From contig JBNKDD010000018.1 of the NCBI GenBank assembly GCA_050288085.1, positions 1-37,916 on the forward strand: a stretch of DNA of 37,916 nucleotides. Direction: 5' to 3'. The notes beneath the pieces are model-generated. The model did not search any database. It saw only the letters and a program-made list of their open reading frames with translations, and was not told the DNA's origin. The translations under genes and the position numbers were made by a program. Position 1 is the first letter of the stretch. Every line of letters begins with the position of its first letter. This document shows, piece after piece, positions 1-7,260 of the stretch. Source of the stretch: JBNKDD01 sp050288085. Lineage in GTDB: Bacteria; Chloroflexota; Anaerolineae; Aggregatilineales; UBA3940.

Positions 1-1
1 G

Positions 2-484
2 GTCAAGAACCGGGTGCGTCCCTACTACTTGTACCAATGCGACCTCGTTCAGGGGGCCGGTCACTTCCGCACGCCGGTATCGGTTGGCCTGGAGATTATG
101 GAATCACTGCGCGGACATACCTCTGGCTTTGCTGTGCCGGTCTACATCATCGATGCACCGGGCGGCGGTGGTAAGGTTCCGGTTGCGCCGGAATACGTTC
201 TCAGCCAGGGGCCGAACAAGATCGTGGTCCGCAACTACGAGGGATTTGTCACCACCTACACCGAGCCGGAAGAACCTTACGAGCGCGACGATGAACAGCT
301 TCGCCGCTACCTGGATGACCGGGTGATCACCCGTGAGGAAGGCATCCAGAAGGGTGTCTCGGCGCTGGCTTCAGGTCATGGTGTGACCATCAAGCCTGAA
401 GGCTGGGAAGATACTCACTCCCGTGGGCGTGAGGGCGATGCAGAAAAACGCGGCGAACGCAATTTCCAGGATGATTTTGATTGA
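2..484 (+). CDS. kamA: Lysine 2,3-aminomutase, C-terminal part (5' end outside window)
   Basis: This is the C-terminal ~160 residues of a KamA-type radical SAM, PLP-dependent aminomutase that converts L-lysine to L-beta-lysine. The frame is open from the first bases, so the gene starts upstream of the window. The core segment RPYYLYQCDLVQGAGHFRTP and the motif DAPGGGGK are typical of KamA. In the clostridial enzyme the lysine of PGGGGK forms the PLP Schiff base and the aspartate seven residues before it contacts the substrate amine, and both are present here. The radical SAM CxxxCxxC cluster would lie in the missing N-terminal part. The charged, loosely conserved tail (last ~45 residues) looks lineage-specific. 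In many bacteria KamA works with a beta-lysine acetyltransferase in osmolyte synthesis, but that partner is not visible here. The gene ends four bases before the left target dinucleotide of an IS remnant. Confidence 0.93.
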   Translation, partial: VKNRVRPYYLYQCDLVQGAGHFRTPVSVGLEIMESLRGHTSGFAVPVYIIDAPGGGGKVPVAPEYVLSQGPNKIVVRNYEGFVTTYTEPEEPYERDDEQLRRYLDDRVITREEGIQKGVSALASGHGVTIKPEGWEDTHSRGREGDAEKRGERNFQDDFD

Positions 485-489
485 TCTTA

Positions 490-1000
490 TGGATAAACCA
501 AAACAATCAGACCTGATGTAAAATCAGAGTATGGCAAAAAGACGATTTCAACTGGGCGAACAAGAGATCAAGCAACTGCGTCAAACCGAGCAGGAAACGC
601 GAGATGTGCTTGAGCTGAAGCGACTGCAAGCGGTCCGCCGGTACGGGGGTGGCGTGCGAACCAGCGAAATCACAAACGTCGTGAACTGCACCGAGCGCAG
701 TGTGAGAAGGTGGAGCCAGCGGTACACTGATCGACCGTGCTCCCTGGCACTTTGGTGACGACATGCGCCACTTATTCGACGACATCGACCGCCTGCACCT
801 CCTGTTTTTTCCGCCTGCCTGCCCTGACCTCACATGTTTGGGCGCAGGCTCGCGACGCGTTCAGTCACAATCATACCTATCGTCGTTTTGAGCTCTTGCT
901 CTATGATTTTGAGGAGTATCTTAACAACACCTTGTTTCACACCGATTTCCTTGAGGCTTACCCGCCTTTAGGTTTAGGACTCTTCTAATTGGTTTGTCCA
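490..1000 (+). mobile_element. Decayed IS630-family element bounded by imperfect terminal inverted repeats
   Basis: The two ends are inverted copies: TGGATAAACCAA at 490-501 and TTGGTTTGTCCA at 989-1000, matching at 11 of 12 positions. Each is flanked by TA (488-489 and 1001-1002), which is the target duplication expected of IS630/Tc1-type elements. The interior holds an N-terminal helix-turn-helix fragment and a C-terminal DDE-domain fragment of an IS630-like transposase. Most of the catalytic region is missing and there are frameshifts. At 511 bp the element is about half of a functional IS630 copy, so it could move only with help in trans. Its right end supplies the last codons of a minus-strand pentapeptide-repeat gene, so the insertion truncated that gene. 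Confidence 0.8.
531..988 (+). pseudogene. IS630-family transposase remnant (internal deletion and frameshifts)
   Basis: Three pieces in three frames make up the remnant. Positions 531 to about 725 encode an N-terminal helix-turn-helix region with the ending RSVRRWSQRY. Positions about 727-828 encode LIDRAPWHFGDDMRHLF followed by LLFFPPACPDL, which matches the IS630 segment with the second catalytic aspartate region and the PPYSPELN-like motif. Positions about 829-988 encode HVWAQARDAFSHNHTYRRFE and the C-terminal helices. The central part of the DDE domain is missing at the first junction, and a few codons are lost at the second. The first ATG is preceded by TAAAAT ending six bases upstream. 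The fragments cannot make an active transposase. The family assignment rests on motif resemblance, not on an alignment. Confidence 0.78.
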
Positions 1001-1237
1001 TAAGTCGGCATCGTGCAGATTACAAGACCTAAACATTACAGAATCACATTTGATCCCTACCCAACTTATCCCCGTGAAATCAACGCTGTCGAATATACAA
1101 TTTTTAAATGTCAGATCGGTGGCTTTAGTTTCCGCTAGGACGGCATCCTTTACGAGGATATTCCGAAAGGATTTTCCATTAGCAATTTTTCCCAAAAACT
1201 CTTGTTCGCTGACCAGTTGATAGTCATCTTTCCGCAT
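974..1237 (-). pseudogene. Truncated pentapeptide-repeat protein
   Basis: This 87-residue reading frame begins with an ATG preceded by GGAGA at a normal distance. After a ~25-residue N-terminal stretch it shows pentapeptide-repeat periodicity (A/C/F-D/N-L/F-x-x), for example TFKNCIFDSVDFTG and FRSCNLHDADL. Pentapeptide repeats fold as a right-handed beta-helix, and roles vary widely. The frame runs into the right end of the IS630 remnant, which encodes the last ~10 residues (WTNQLEES) and the stop codon. Pentapeptide proteins are usually longer, and the true C-terminal half is absent on the far side of the element, where kamA ends immediately. I therefore treat it as truncated. A residual short product cannot be excluded because start and ribosome binding site are intact. 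Confidence 0.65.
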
Positions 1238-1291
1238 ATCTTCTCCGAAACTACAAATGAACAGAAAGTCTACAATTCCTGGGAAAGGAAC

Positions 1292-1412
1292 TTGTCAAAT
1301 AAATTGACAACCTGTGTTTAACCTGGGTCAAAAAAGAGGGGATTATTTCGGCAAGGATAACGTCGGCTAGCGATAAAGTCAATTGACAACCTGCCGTCAT
1401 TGCCCGGATAAT
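1292..1412 (+). promoter_or_regulatory. Promoter and palindromic operator-like region for the TPR protein
   Basis: A sigma-70-like promoter is visible: TTGACA at 1383-1388, an 18-base spacer and GATAAT at 1407-1412, about 38 bases before the start codon. The -35 overlaps the perfect palindrome GTCAATTGAC (1378-1387). Further upstream is a second inverted repeat, TTGTCAA-5-TTGACAA, at 1292-1310. The 11-mer TTGACAACCTG occurs twice, at 1304-1314 and 1383-1393, exactly 79 bases apart. The layout suggests two operator half-site clusters, one over the -35. The rest of 1238-1449 shows no gene. Confidence 0.5.
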
Positions 1413-1449
1413 AAGCGTAGTCTATCCGCATCGACAAGGAGTACAATCA

Positions 1450-2472
1450 ATGCCAATTGACCAATCGGATAGCGGTAATGGTCGCCCAATGGAATTTTTC
1501 TGGCAGCAATTAGATGGTTCCCAGCGGCTTGTTTTGAGCAGTCTTGCGACCTGCTTTGCCGCAAGTACTGGAACGGAGCTGCTTACCCTGATCTGTGAAC
1601 TTGGGCTTGAGAGAGATGCTTTCCAAACAGCTATCGACAGCCTTTGCAACTACTCTCTGATTCATGACGAAGATGGTCGGTGGTCAGTGAGTGAGTCTGT
1701 GCACAGCTTTATTAAGATGGCTCTGGGTGAATCGGTTTGGAACACGACCCGCCGGGCAGTGGTCACAGGCTGTATGCTCTATGCCAATACTCACAATGGT
1801 CGGAGCCAAACTGACTATGCTCTGCTCGATATTGAGCGAACCAATTTGCTCGGTGCGGCACGCTGGGCAGCAGAGCACGCCATGCACGCCGAAGTCAATC
1901 AGTTTGCATTTGATCTGGTCGCTAACAGCCAGTACTTGCATCAAGTAAGTTATATGAATGAGTCATTGGTACTTCTAGAAGCTGGGGTCGCTGCCGCCCA
2001 TTCTCTGGAAGACAAATCTGCTCAGAGTGCACACCTCAACCATATGGGAATTGCCTACACCGAACTCGATCAAGTCGAGCAGGCGATTGACTGTTATCAG
2101 CAATCCCTGAAAATAGCCCGCGAAATCGGAGATCGGTTGAGCGAGGGGAACTCACATGGCAACTTGGGAAGTGCATATCATCACCTGGGGCAGCTTGAAT
2201 GTGCTATTGAACACCATCAACAAGCCTTGACTATCCACCATGATGTTGGCGATCTGCGCGGCGAGGGATTCGACTTGTATAACATTGGGATGATACTTGA
2301 AAAACAAGGAAAAATCGAAGAAGCCAGCCAGCATATTGAGCAGGCACGGGCCATCTTTGTCGAAATCAAAGCGCCCTTAGTCGGGCATTGTGATCAGGCA
2401 TTATCCCGGATGCGGAGTAGTAGTAGCACTTCACCCCGTAAGAAAAAACGGTTGTTCAAGAAACGTCACTGA
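1450..2472 (+). CDS. Winged-helix/TPR protein resembling the C-terminal half of a STAND regulator
   Basis: This 340-residue protein has no recognised name. Residues ~15-90 look like the winged-helix module that follows the NTPase in NB-ARC/STAND proteins (SLATCFAAST, then SLCNYSLIHDEDGRWSVSES). Residues ~100-185 are helical. Three TPR units with a 40-residue period follow at about 193-226, 233-266 and 273-306, as in MalT- or LGN-type TPRs. The C-terminus is a basic Ser/Lys/Arg tail. There is no P-loop and no membrane segment. The ATG has AAGGAG at 8-9 bases and a separate promoter upstream, so it is a self-contained gene and not a broken STAND gene. It is probably a cytoplasmic protein-protein interaction factor; its partner is unknown. 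Confidence 0.7.
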   Translation: MPIDQSDSGNGRPMEFFWQQLDGSQRLVLSSLATCFAASTGTELLTLICELGLERDAFQTAIDSLCNYSLIHDEDGRWSVSESVHSFIKMALGESVWNTTRRAVVTGCMLYANTHNGRSQTDYALLDIERTNLLGAARWAAEHAMHAEVNQFAFDLVANSQYLHQVSYMNESLVLLEAGVAAAHSLEDKSAQSAHLNHMGIAYTELDQVEQAIDCYQQSLKIAREIGDRLSEGNSHGNLGSAYHHLGQLECAIEHHQQALTIHHDVGDLRGEGFDLYNIGMILEKQGKIEEASQHIEQARAIFVEIKAPLVGHCDQALSRMRSSSSTSPRKKKRLFKKRH

Positions 2473-2494
2473 CTTCCGTTAGATGGCTAACCGG

Positions 2495-4876
2495 CTATTG
2501 AGCACCCACCTCAATCACGCCGATCACAACCACATCGCCTGATCCATCCGCCAATGGGAGCCGCTCCCCGGTCAGCGGGTGGTAGGCTCCGATCGTCACC
2601 TGATACTCACCCGGCGGCAGTGGTTCGGGCAGTGGCACATTGCGCCGGTCATCGATAATCATCCCGGATTTCCAGGTATAGGTCGGCGCATATCCGGCCA
2701 TCGGCTTACCATCGTGCTGAGCAACCAATGCCCCGTTTTGATCCAGTACATGCACAAACATCGTGTAGTCCTCTGTTTGCTCCGTGCTGATCGCCTCCCA
2801 ACGCAGATAGACGTTCAACCAGCCTGCCTCAACCTGATCGACCGCTGCCCCAGCCAATTCAAACTCATCATCGCCAAATACCTGCCCAACCAGATCGAGT
2901 TCCGGTTCATCATCCGGCAGGCTGTAGGCTACCATCCGGTAGCCTTCCACCCAGCTTTCCACCCCAATGTAGCCGTGCTCGGCCAACCAGACTTCAACGC
3001 CGTTATCCGGGTTACCCCCGACCGTCTCCTCGGTGACTAGCCATACCCGGTCATACCATTGAGCAGTATGCTCCAACAGCTCTATCGATTCCTGAATCAG
3101 CGGATTCTCATATACGAAACCGACATCCGGGTTTTTCCCATTGTAGCTGTCCAACCAGGCCAGGTAGCTCGATGGCAGCACTGTGATCACCCCATCGCCG
3201 GGTTGGACATGATTGGTAAATTCGGCCACAAACGCATCAAGGCCCGGTTCGGCATGCGGATCGTCGGGAAAATGCAGCAGGACAAATACCATCAATCCGA
3301 TGCTAATCACTGTCTGAGCGATCAGCCCGCCGCGCACTAAATTACTCTTCCCATCTCGAAATGCCAGCACCAACCAGACCATTGCCACCGTGATCACCAG
3401 CACTTCGATGCCAAGCAGCAGCCAGTCAGCCTGCCCCTCGACCATCCAGGAGACATCCCACGCGCCATGTTCCGCTGCCACGATCTGCCGAGCCTGCGGG
3501 AGTATACGCAGATCGGTCAGCACCGGATCCCTGACAATAAAGCTCGGCGGCGGTGTCAGGCGATGCAGTTCCGCCGACACATCTGGCTCGGTTTCCAGGT
3601 AGTTGAATGTTGTTGTCAAAGCCTGTGTACCGACCGACACTACCAACACCAATCCGATCAGCAGCCGCGCCCACCCCCGCAGCGCGGGGTTTGCCCCCCT
3701 TGCAAGGGGGGCGGATGATGCAGACACCGAAGGTGGCGCATCATGGGGGGTAACCGCAACAAATCGATCCAACAGGGGGATAGTCAGCAGCACCAACACC
3801 GGCATCATGGGCATCAGGTGACGCGGCCCCCAGGTCAACCCGGCCCACCAGGTTTCATAGCTGCTGGATACCACAAACAACAGGCTAAACACGGCCAGTG
3901 CCAACCATATCAATCGCCGTTTTTCTTTGGCCCGCCAGCCGATCACCACCCCGAACGGGATCAGCAATACCAACGGGACAAACCAGATCAGGCCGCGTGG
4001 GGTGCTGAACAACTGCCCGACGCTGCCCAACCCAAAATAGAGCGGGCTGAAATCCGCCGCCGCGTTTTGCTGGTAGCCAGTCTGGAACGGCGACCCGAAG
4101 CGCACCGCGTTGTACACCGCCTGCCAGATCACAAATATGCCCGCCCCCAGCCCGAACGGGATCACCGTCCGCAGCGATCGTTTGATCACCGCCTGCCGGG
4201 ATTCGGTATGCAGCGCTTCCCAGGGGATCAGATAGACCAGCAGCGCCGGGCCAATCGACCAGGCTGCTACCACTCCCAACGCCCCGATTCCCAATCCGAT
4301 CCCTGCCAGTAATGCGGGCCGCCAATCACCGGTCTGTTGAGCACGGAACGCCCCGTATAGGCCGATCAATATCCCCAGCCCCACAATAGGCTGAGTATAA
4401 AACATTCCGGCATAGGGCCAGGCCATCGTCCCCAACCCAAACATCAATCCGCCGAGCAGCGCCACTTTCCGGTCATAACCCCAATCCCGGATCAGCAAAT
4501 ACAAGAGAGCAGCGGTGAGTGCTGTCACCGGCGGGTTGGCCATCATCGCTGCCCGCACTGAACTGGCTCCCATCAATTGGGCCACCCACATCAAGGGGAC
4601 AGCCAACAGCGCCGAAGCCACATCCTTGATCACGTAGATATGCCCGTTGAGTCCTTGCGATACAATCGCGCCGCGACCCAACGGGGCCTTGATCCAGTAT
4701 AGGATATCCCCGTCGAAAGTTCCGTGTCCAACCAGGCTGCGAGCTACGCTGAACATAGCAATCTCATCGATCATATGGAAAATGTAGCCGTTGGTGGCCA
4801 GATAGATTGCCAGCAGCAGCAAACCCAGCGCCAGGGCGATCAATTTATCTCGTGAGCTATCTACGTTTTTATTCAA
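2495..4876 (-). CDS. GT-C membrane glycosyltransferase paralogue B (ArnT/PMT-like)
   Basis: This 793-residue protein has a first transmembrane helix at ~12-32, then IDEIAMFSVARSL in the first outer loop. The acidic pair matches the metal/lipid-phosphate-sugar site of GT-C enzymes of the PMT/ArnT group. About ten more membrane helices follow to ~residue 550. After them come an extracytoplasmic alpha/beta region and a C-terminal beta domain (DYTMFVHVLD, then PPGEYQVTIGAYHP). The protein probably transfers sugar from a polyprenyl-phosphate donor at the outer face; donor and acceptor cannot be read. It starts at TTG, 12 bases after the stop of its paralogue, with AAGGG upstream, so the two form one operon. 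Residues ~378-401 are an insertion, absent from the paralogue, encoded by three consecutive DNA palindromes. Confidence 0.8.
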   Translation of the reverse strand: MNKNVDSSRDKLIALALGLLLLAIYLATNGYIFHMIDEIAMFSVARSLVGHGTFDGDILYWIKAPLGRGAIVSQGLNGHIYVIKDVASALLAVPLMWVAQLMGASSVRAAMMANPPVTALTAALLYLLIRDWGYDRKVALLGGLMFGLGTMAWPYAGMFYTQPIVGLGILIGLYGAFRAQQTGDWRPALLAGIGLGIGALGVVAAWSIGPALLVYLIPWEALHTESRQAVIKRSLRTVIPFGLGAGIFVIWQAVYNAVRFGSPFQTGYQQNAAADFSPLYFGLGSVGQLFSTPRGLIWFVPLVLLIPFGVVIGWRAKEKRRLIWLALAVFSLLFVVSSSYETWWAGLTWGPRHLMPMMPVLVLLTIPLLDRFVAVTPHDAPPSVSASSAPLARGANPALRGWARLLIGLVLVVSVGTQALTTTFNYLETEPDVSAELHRLTPPPSFIVRDPVLTDLRILPQARQIVAAEHGAWDVSWMVEGQADWLLLGIEVLVITVAMVWLVLAFRDGKSNLVRGGLIAQTVISIGLMVFVLLHFPDDPHAEPGLDAFVAEFTNHVQPGDGVITVLPSSYLAWLDSYNGKNPDVGFVYENPLIQESIELLEHTAQWYDRVWLVTEETVGGNPDNGVEVWLAEHGYIGVESWVEGYRMVAYSLPDDEPELDLVGQVFGDDEFELAGAAVDQVEAGWLNVYLRWEAISTEQTEDYTMFVHVLDQNGALVAQHDGKPMAGYAPTYTWKSGMIIDDRRNVPLPEPLPPGEYQVTIGAYHPLTGERLPLADGSGDVVVIGVIEVGAQ
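3675..3744. repeat. Cluster of three palindromes inside a coding sequence
   Basis: Three adjacent inverted repeats lie within the glycosyltransferase gene. They are CCCCGC-AGC-GCGGGG at 3675-3689, the perfect 20-base palindrome with half-site GCCCCCCTTG at 3693-3712, and a 30-base interrupted hairpin at 3715-3744 with arms ATGATGC/GCATCAT and inner CACC/GGTG. They keep the reading frame and encode a Ser/Ala/Pro-rich loop including SSAPLARGANPALRGW. The upstream paralogue has a short loop here. The cluster looks like a dispersed palindromic element inserted in frame. Confidence 0.6.
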
Positions 4877-4888
4877 GGTGTAAAACCC

Positions 4889-7189
4889 TTAATCTGGTGT
4901 CGATGTGATCTCGATAATGCCCAGCTGAAAAGCATCTGTCGTATTGTCGGTCAACAAGAGGCGCTGACCATCCGCCGGGTTGTACAGTCCGACCAGCACC
5001 GTATACGGCCCATCGGCCAGCGTGGATAAGTCAATGCTGCGCTGATCGTCAACCGTCTGCCCTTTTCCCCAGCTAGATGTCGGTGCATACCCGGCGGCAG
5101 GTATCCCGTCATGTTGAGCGACCAACATACCATTAGAGTCCAGCACATGCGCAAATACGGTGTAATCACTGACCGGGGTCTGATCAGCCTCCCAGCGCAG
5201 CCAGACATTCAGCCAGCCATCCGATGTGACCTCATAAGCCGCGCTCACTAATTCGATCTGCCCCTCGCCAAAGGCCTGTCCAACCGGGGTTAATTCATTT
5301 GATCCATCAGGCAGCGCATAGGCAACCAGCCGGTAGCCCTCGATCCAGGTTTCCGTGCCAACGTAACCGTTTTGGGCCAGCCAGTACTCAACCGCGTTAT
5401 CAGGGTTCCCGCCGACCGTTCCCTCGCTGACCAGCCAGATACGCTCGTGCCAGCCATCAATCCGTTCAAGCATCTGCCCCGATTCGGTGCTCAACGGATT
5501 TTCAAACACAAAACCATAATCCGGCGTGGCCGCATGATAACCTTCTACCCAGGCTATGTAACTGGTAGGCAATACAGCGATCACCCCATCACCTGGTTGG
5601 ATACGTTCATCTAACCCGGCCACCAGTTGATCGAGTCCGGGCACTTCGTCCGGGCCCTCCGGGTAACGCAGCAGCATAAAGGCCATCAGTCCGATGGTCA
5701 ATGCGCTCTGTGCCACCAACCCGTATCGTGTAGTTCGACCGCTGTAAGCCCGAACCATCCACCACACCGCCAACCCGATCAGGCCAACCAGCAGCACCAG
5801 CAGCAGCCAATCCGGGTTCCCGCGGGTCATCCACAGCACATCCCAATTTCCCTGCCCCGCTGATTGAACCTGCCGCACCCAGGGCAGCGCTCTCAGATCA
5901 GATAGGATTGGAGCCCTGACGATCAATCCAGGCGGTGGGGTGATTTCCATCAGAGCGCGGGAGATCGGTGCTTCACTTTCCAGGTAATCAAACAGGCTGG
6001 TCATGATCTGGGTGAGGGCAGAAAAGAGCAAAACAATCCCCGGCGCGATCCAGCTTTTGACGGAACCACCCTGCAATAATTTTTCAAACAGCGGAACGAT
6101 CAACAGCGTCAGGGAGGGCATCAACGCAACCAAGAAGCGCGGCCCCCAGCTTACCCCCGCCCACCAGGTCGCATAACTGCTGTACAATCCAAAAATGATG
6201 ACCACCTGCGCCAGTGCCAATATCAGCCGCCGCCGATGTTCACCGCGCCACCCGGCAGCCAATCCAAAAGGCACCAGCAGCACGAAGGGTGCATACCAGA
6301 TCACCCCGCGCGGCGTGCTGACCAACTGCCCCAGGCTCCCCAATAAAAAGTACACCGGTCGGATACCCGCCGCCCCGACTTGTTGATAGCCGGTCTGGAA
6401 CGGTGACCCAAAACGCATCAGATTGTAAACCGCCTGGAACCCGGCGAACAATCCCAAACCAGCGCCAAACGCCAGCACCAGCGGCCAATTTGCCTTGATG
6501 AATGCCCGCCAATCCGTTGACCGGATTGATTCCCAGGGGATCAAATACAGCACATACACCGGAATCGACACCCAGGTCGGGACGGCGCTCAACCCCGCTA
6601 AACCTAATCCCAATCCACCCAATAGGGCCGCCTGCCAGCCATGCCCCTCATAGGCACGAATCGTGCCATGCAGCGCGATCAACAGGCCCAACCCCGCGAG
6701 CGTCTGAGTAAACAGCGTTTCGGCATACGGCCAATTTAAGGAAGCGAATGCAAACGTGAGCCCGCCTAACACACCGACCATCCGGCTGTATCCCCACGAG
6801 GTGATCACCCGGTACAGCAGGGCGGCGATGATGGCTGACACAATCGGCGATAATAGCAGCGCCGCCCGCACCGGACTGGCTCCTATCACCTGGGCGAACC
6901 AGACCAGTGGCAGCATCAGCAGCGACGGCGAGACATCTTTCACCACGTAGGTATGCCCATTGATCCCCTGTGCGACGATGGAGCCGAACCCCAACGGGGC
7001 CTGTGTCCAGAAGATCACGTCGCCGTCAAATGACCCGTGCCCCAACAGGCTGCGCGCCACGCTGAACACCGCGATCTCGTCAATCGAGTGGAAGCGAAAC
7101 GAGGCCGTGATCAGGTAAATGGACAGCACCAACAAGGCCAGCGCAAAGGCGATATGCTTGTTTTCTATCCGCGAAGATGGTTCAGACAT
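4889..7189 (-). CDS. GT-C membrane glycosyltransferase paralogue A (ArnT/PMT-like)
   Basis: This 766-residue protein is a clear paralogue of its downstream neighbour. It shares the order of a first transmembrane helix, IDEIAVFSVARSL with the outer-loop acidic pair, a membrane core of about a dozen helices, an outer alpha/beta region, and a C-terminal domain containing DYTVFAHVLD. I chose the ATG at 7189 over the in-frame ATG at 7210 for two reasons. It aligns the N-terminus residue for residue with the paralogue (17 residues before the first helix core), and a perfect TATAAT ends seven bases before it, as expected for a leaderless message. It is first in a two-gene operon and divergent from hutI. 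The likely role is glycosylation at the outer membrane face (cell wall, glycolipid or protein); the substrate is unknown. Confidence 0.8.
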   Translation of the reverse strand: MSEPSSRIENKHIAFALALLVLSIYLITASFRFHSIDEIAVFSVARSLLGHGSFDGDVIFWTQAPLGFGSIVAQGINGHTYVVKDVSPSLLMLPLVWFAQVIGASPVRAALLLSPIVSAIIAALLYRVITSWGYSRMVGVLGGLTFAFASLNWPYAETLFTQTLAGLGLLIALHGTIRAYEGHGWQAALLGGLGLGLAGLSAVPTWVSIPVYVLYLIPWESIRSTDWRAFIKANWPLVLAFGAGLGLFAGFQAVYNLMRFGSPFQTGYQQVGAAGIRPVYFLLGSLGQLVSTPRGVIWYAPFVLLVPFGLAAGWRGEHRRRLILALAQVVIIFGLYSSYATWWAGVSWGPRFLVALMPSLTLLIVPLFEKLLQGGSVKSWIAPGIVLLFSALTQIMTSLFDYLESEAPISRALMEITPPPGLIVRAPILSDLRALPWVRQVQSAGQGNWDVLWMTRGNPDWLLLVLLVGLIGLAVWWMVRAYSGRTTRYGLVAQSALTIGLMAFMLLRYPEGPDEVPGLDQLVAGLDERIQPGDGVIAVLPTSYIAWVEGYHAATPDYGFVFENPLSTESGQMLERIDGWHERIWLVSEGTVGGNPDNAVEYWLAQNGYVGTETWIEGYRLVAYALPDGSNELTPVGQAFGEGQIELVSAAYEVTSDGWLNVWLRWEADQTPVSDYTVFAHVLDSNGMLVAQHDGIPAAGYAPTSSWGKGQTVDDQRSIDLSTLADGPYTVLVGLYNPADGQRLLLTDNTTDAFQLGIIEITSTPD

Positions 7190-7196
7190 GGGCGGA

Positions 7197-7202
7197 ATTA
7201 TA
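7197..7202 (-). promoter_or_regulatory. -10 element (TATAAT) for the glycosyltransferase operon
   Basis: On the minus strand TATAAT is followed by seven bases and then ATG at 7189. With the usual 6-8 base distance from -10 to the start of transcription, the message would begin at or next to the start codon. No convincing -35 is visible and there is no Shine-Dalgarno sequence. Confidence 0.5.
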
Positions 7203-7248
7203 ACGGGCATCAGGGCTTTATCCCATTGCTCCCCACTGAACCCTATGC

Positions 7249-7254
7249 TAAACT
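7249..7254 (+). promoter_or_regulatory. Extended -10 element for hutI
   Basis: TGCTAAACT (extended -10 form, hexamer at 7249-7254) is followed by six bases and the ATG of hutI at 7261. There is no Shine-Dalgarno sequence. This also suggests a leaderless message. The two divergent promoters share an intergenic stretch of about 70 bases. Confidence 0.4.
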
Positions 7255-7260
7255 GCGGCC

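Noticed and set aside
3743..4312. Long open frame (189 codons) on the plus strand
   Set aside because: It is antisense to the glycosyltransferase membrane core, rich in Gln/Pro/His/Arg as expected from the reverse complement of hydrophobic codons, and has no ribosome site.
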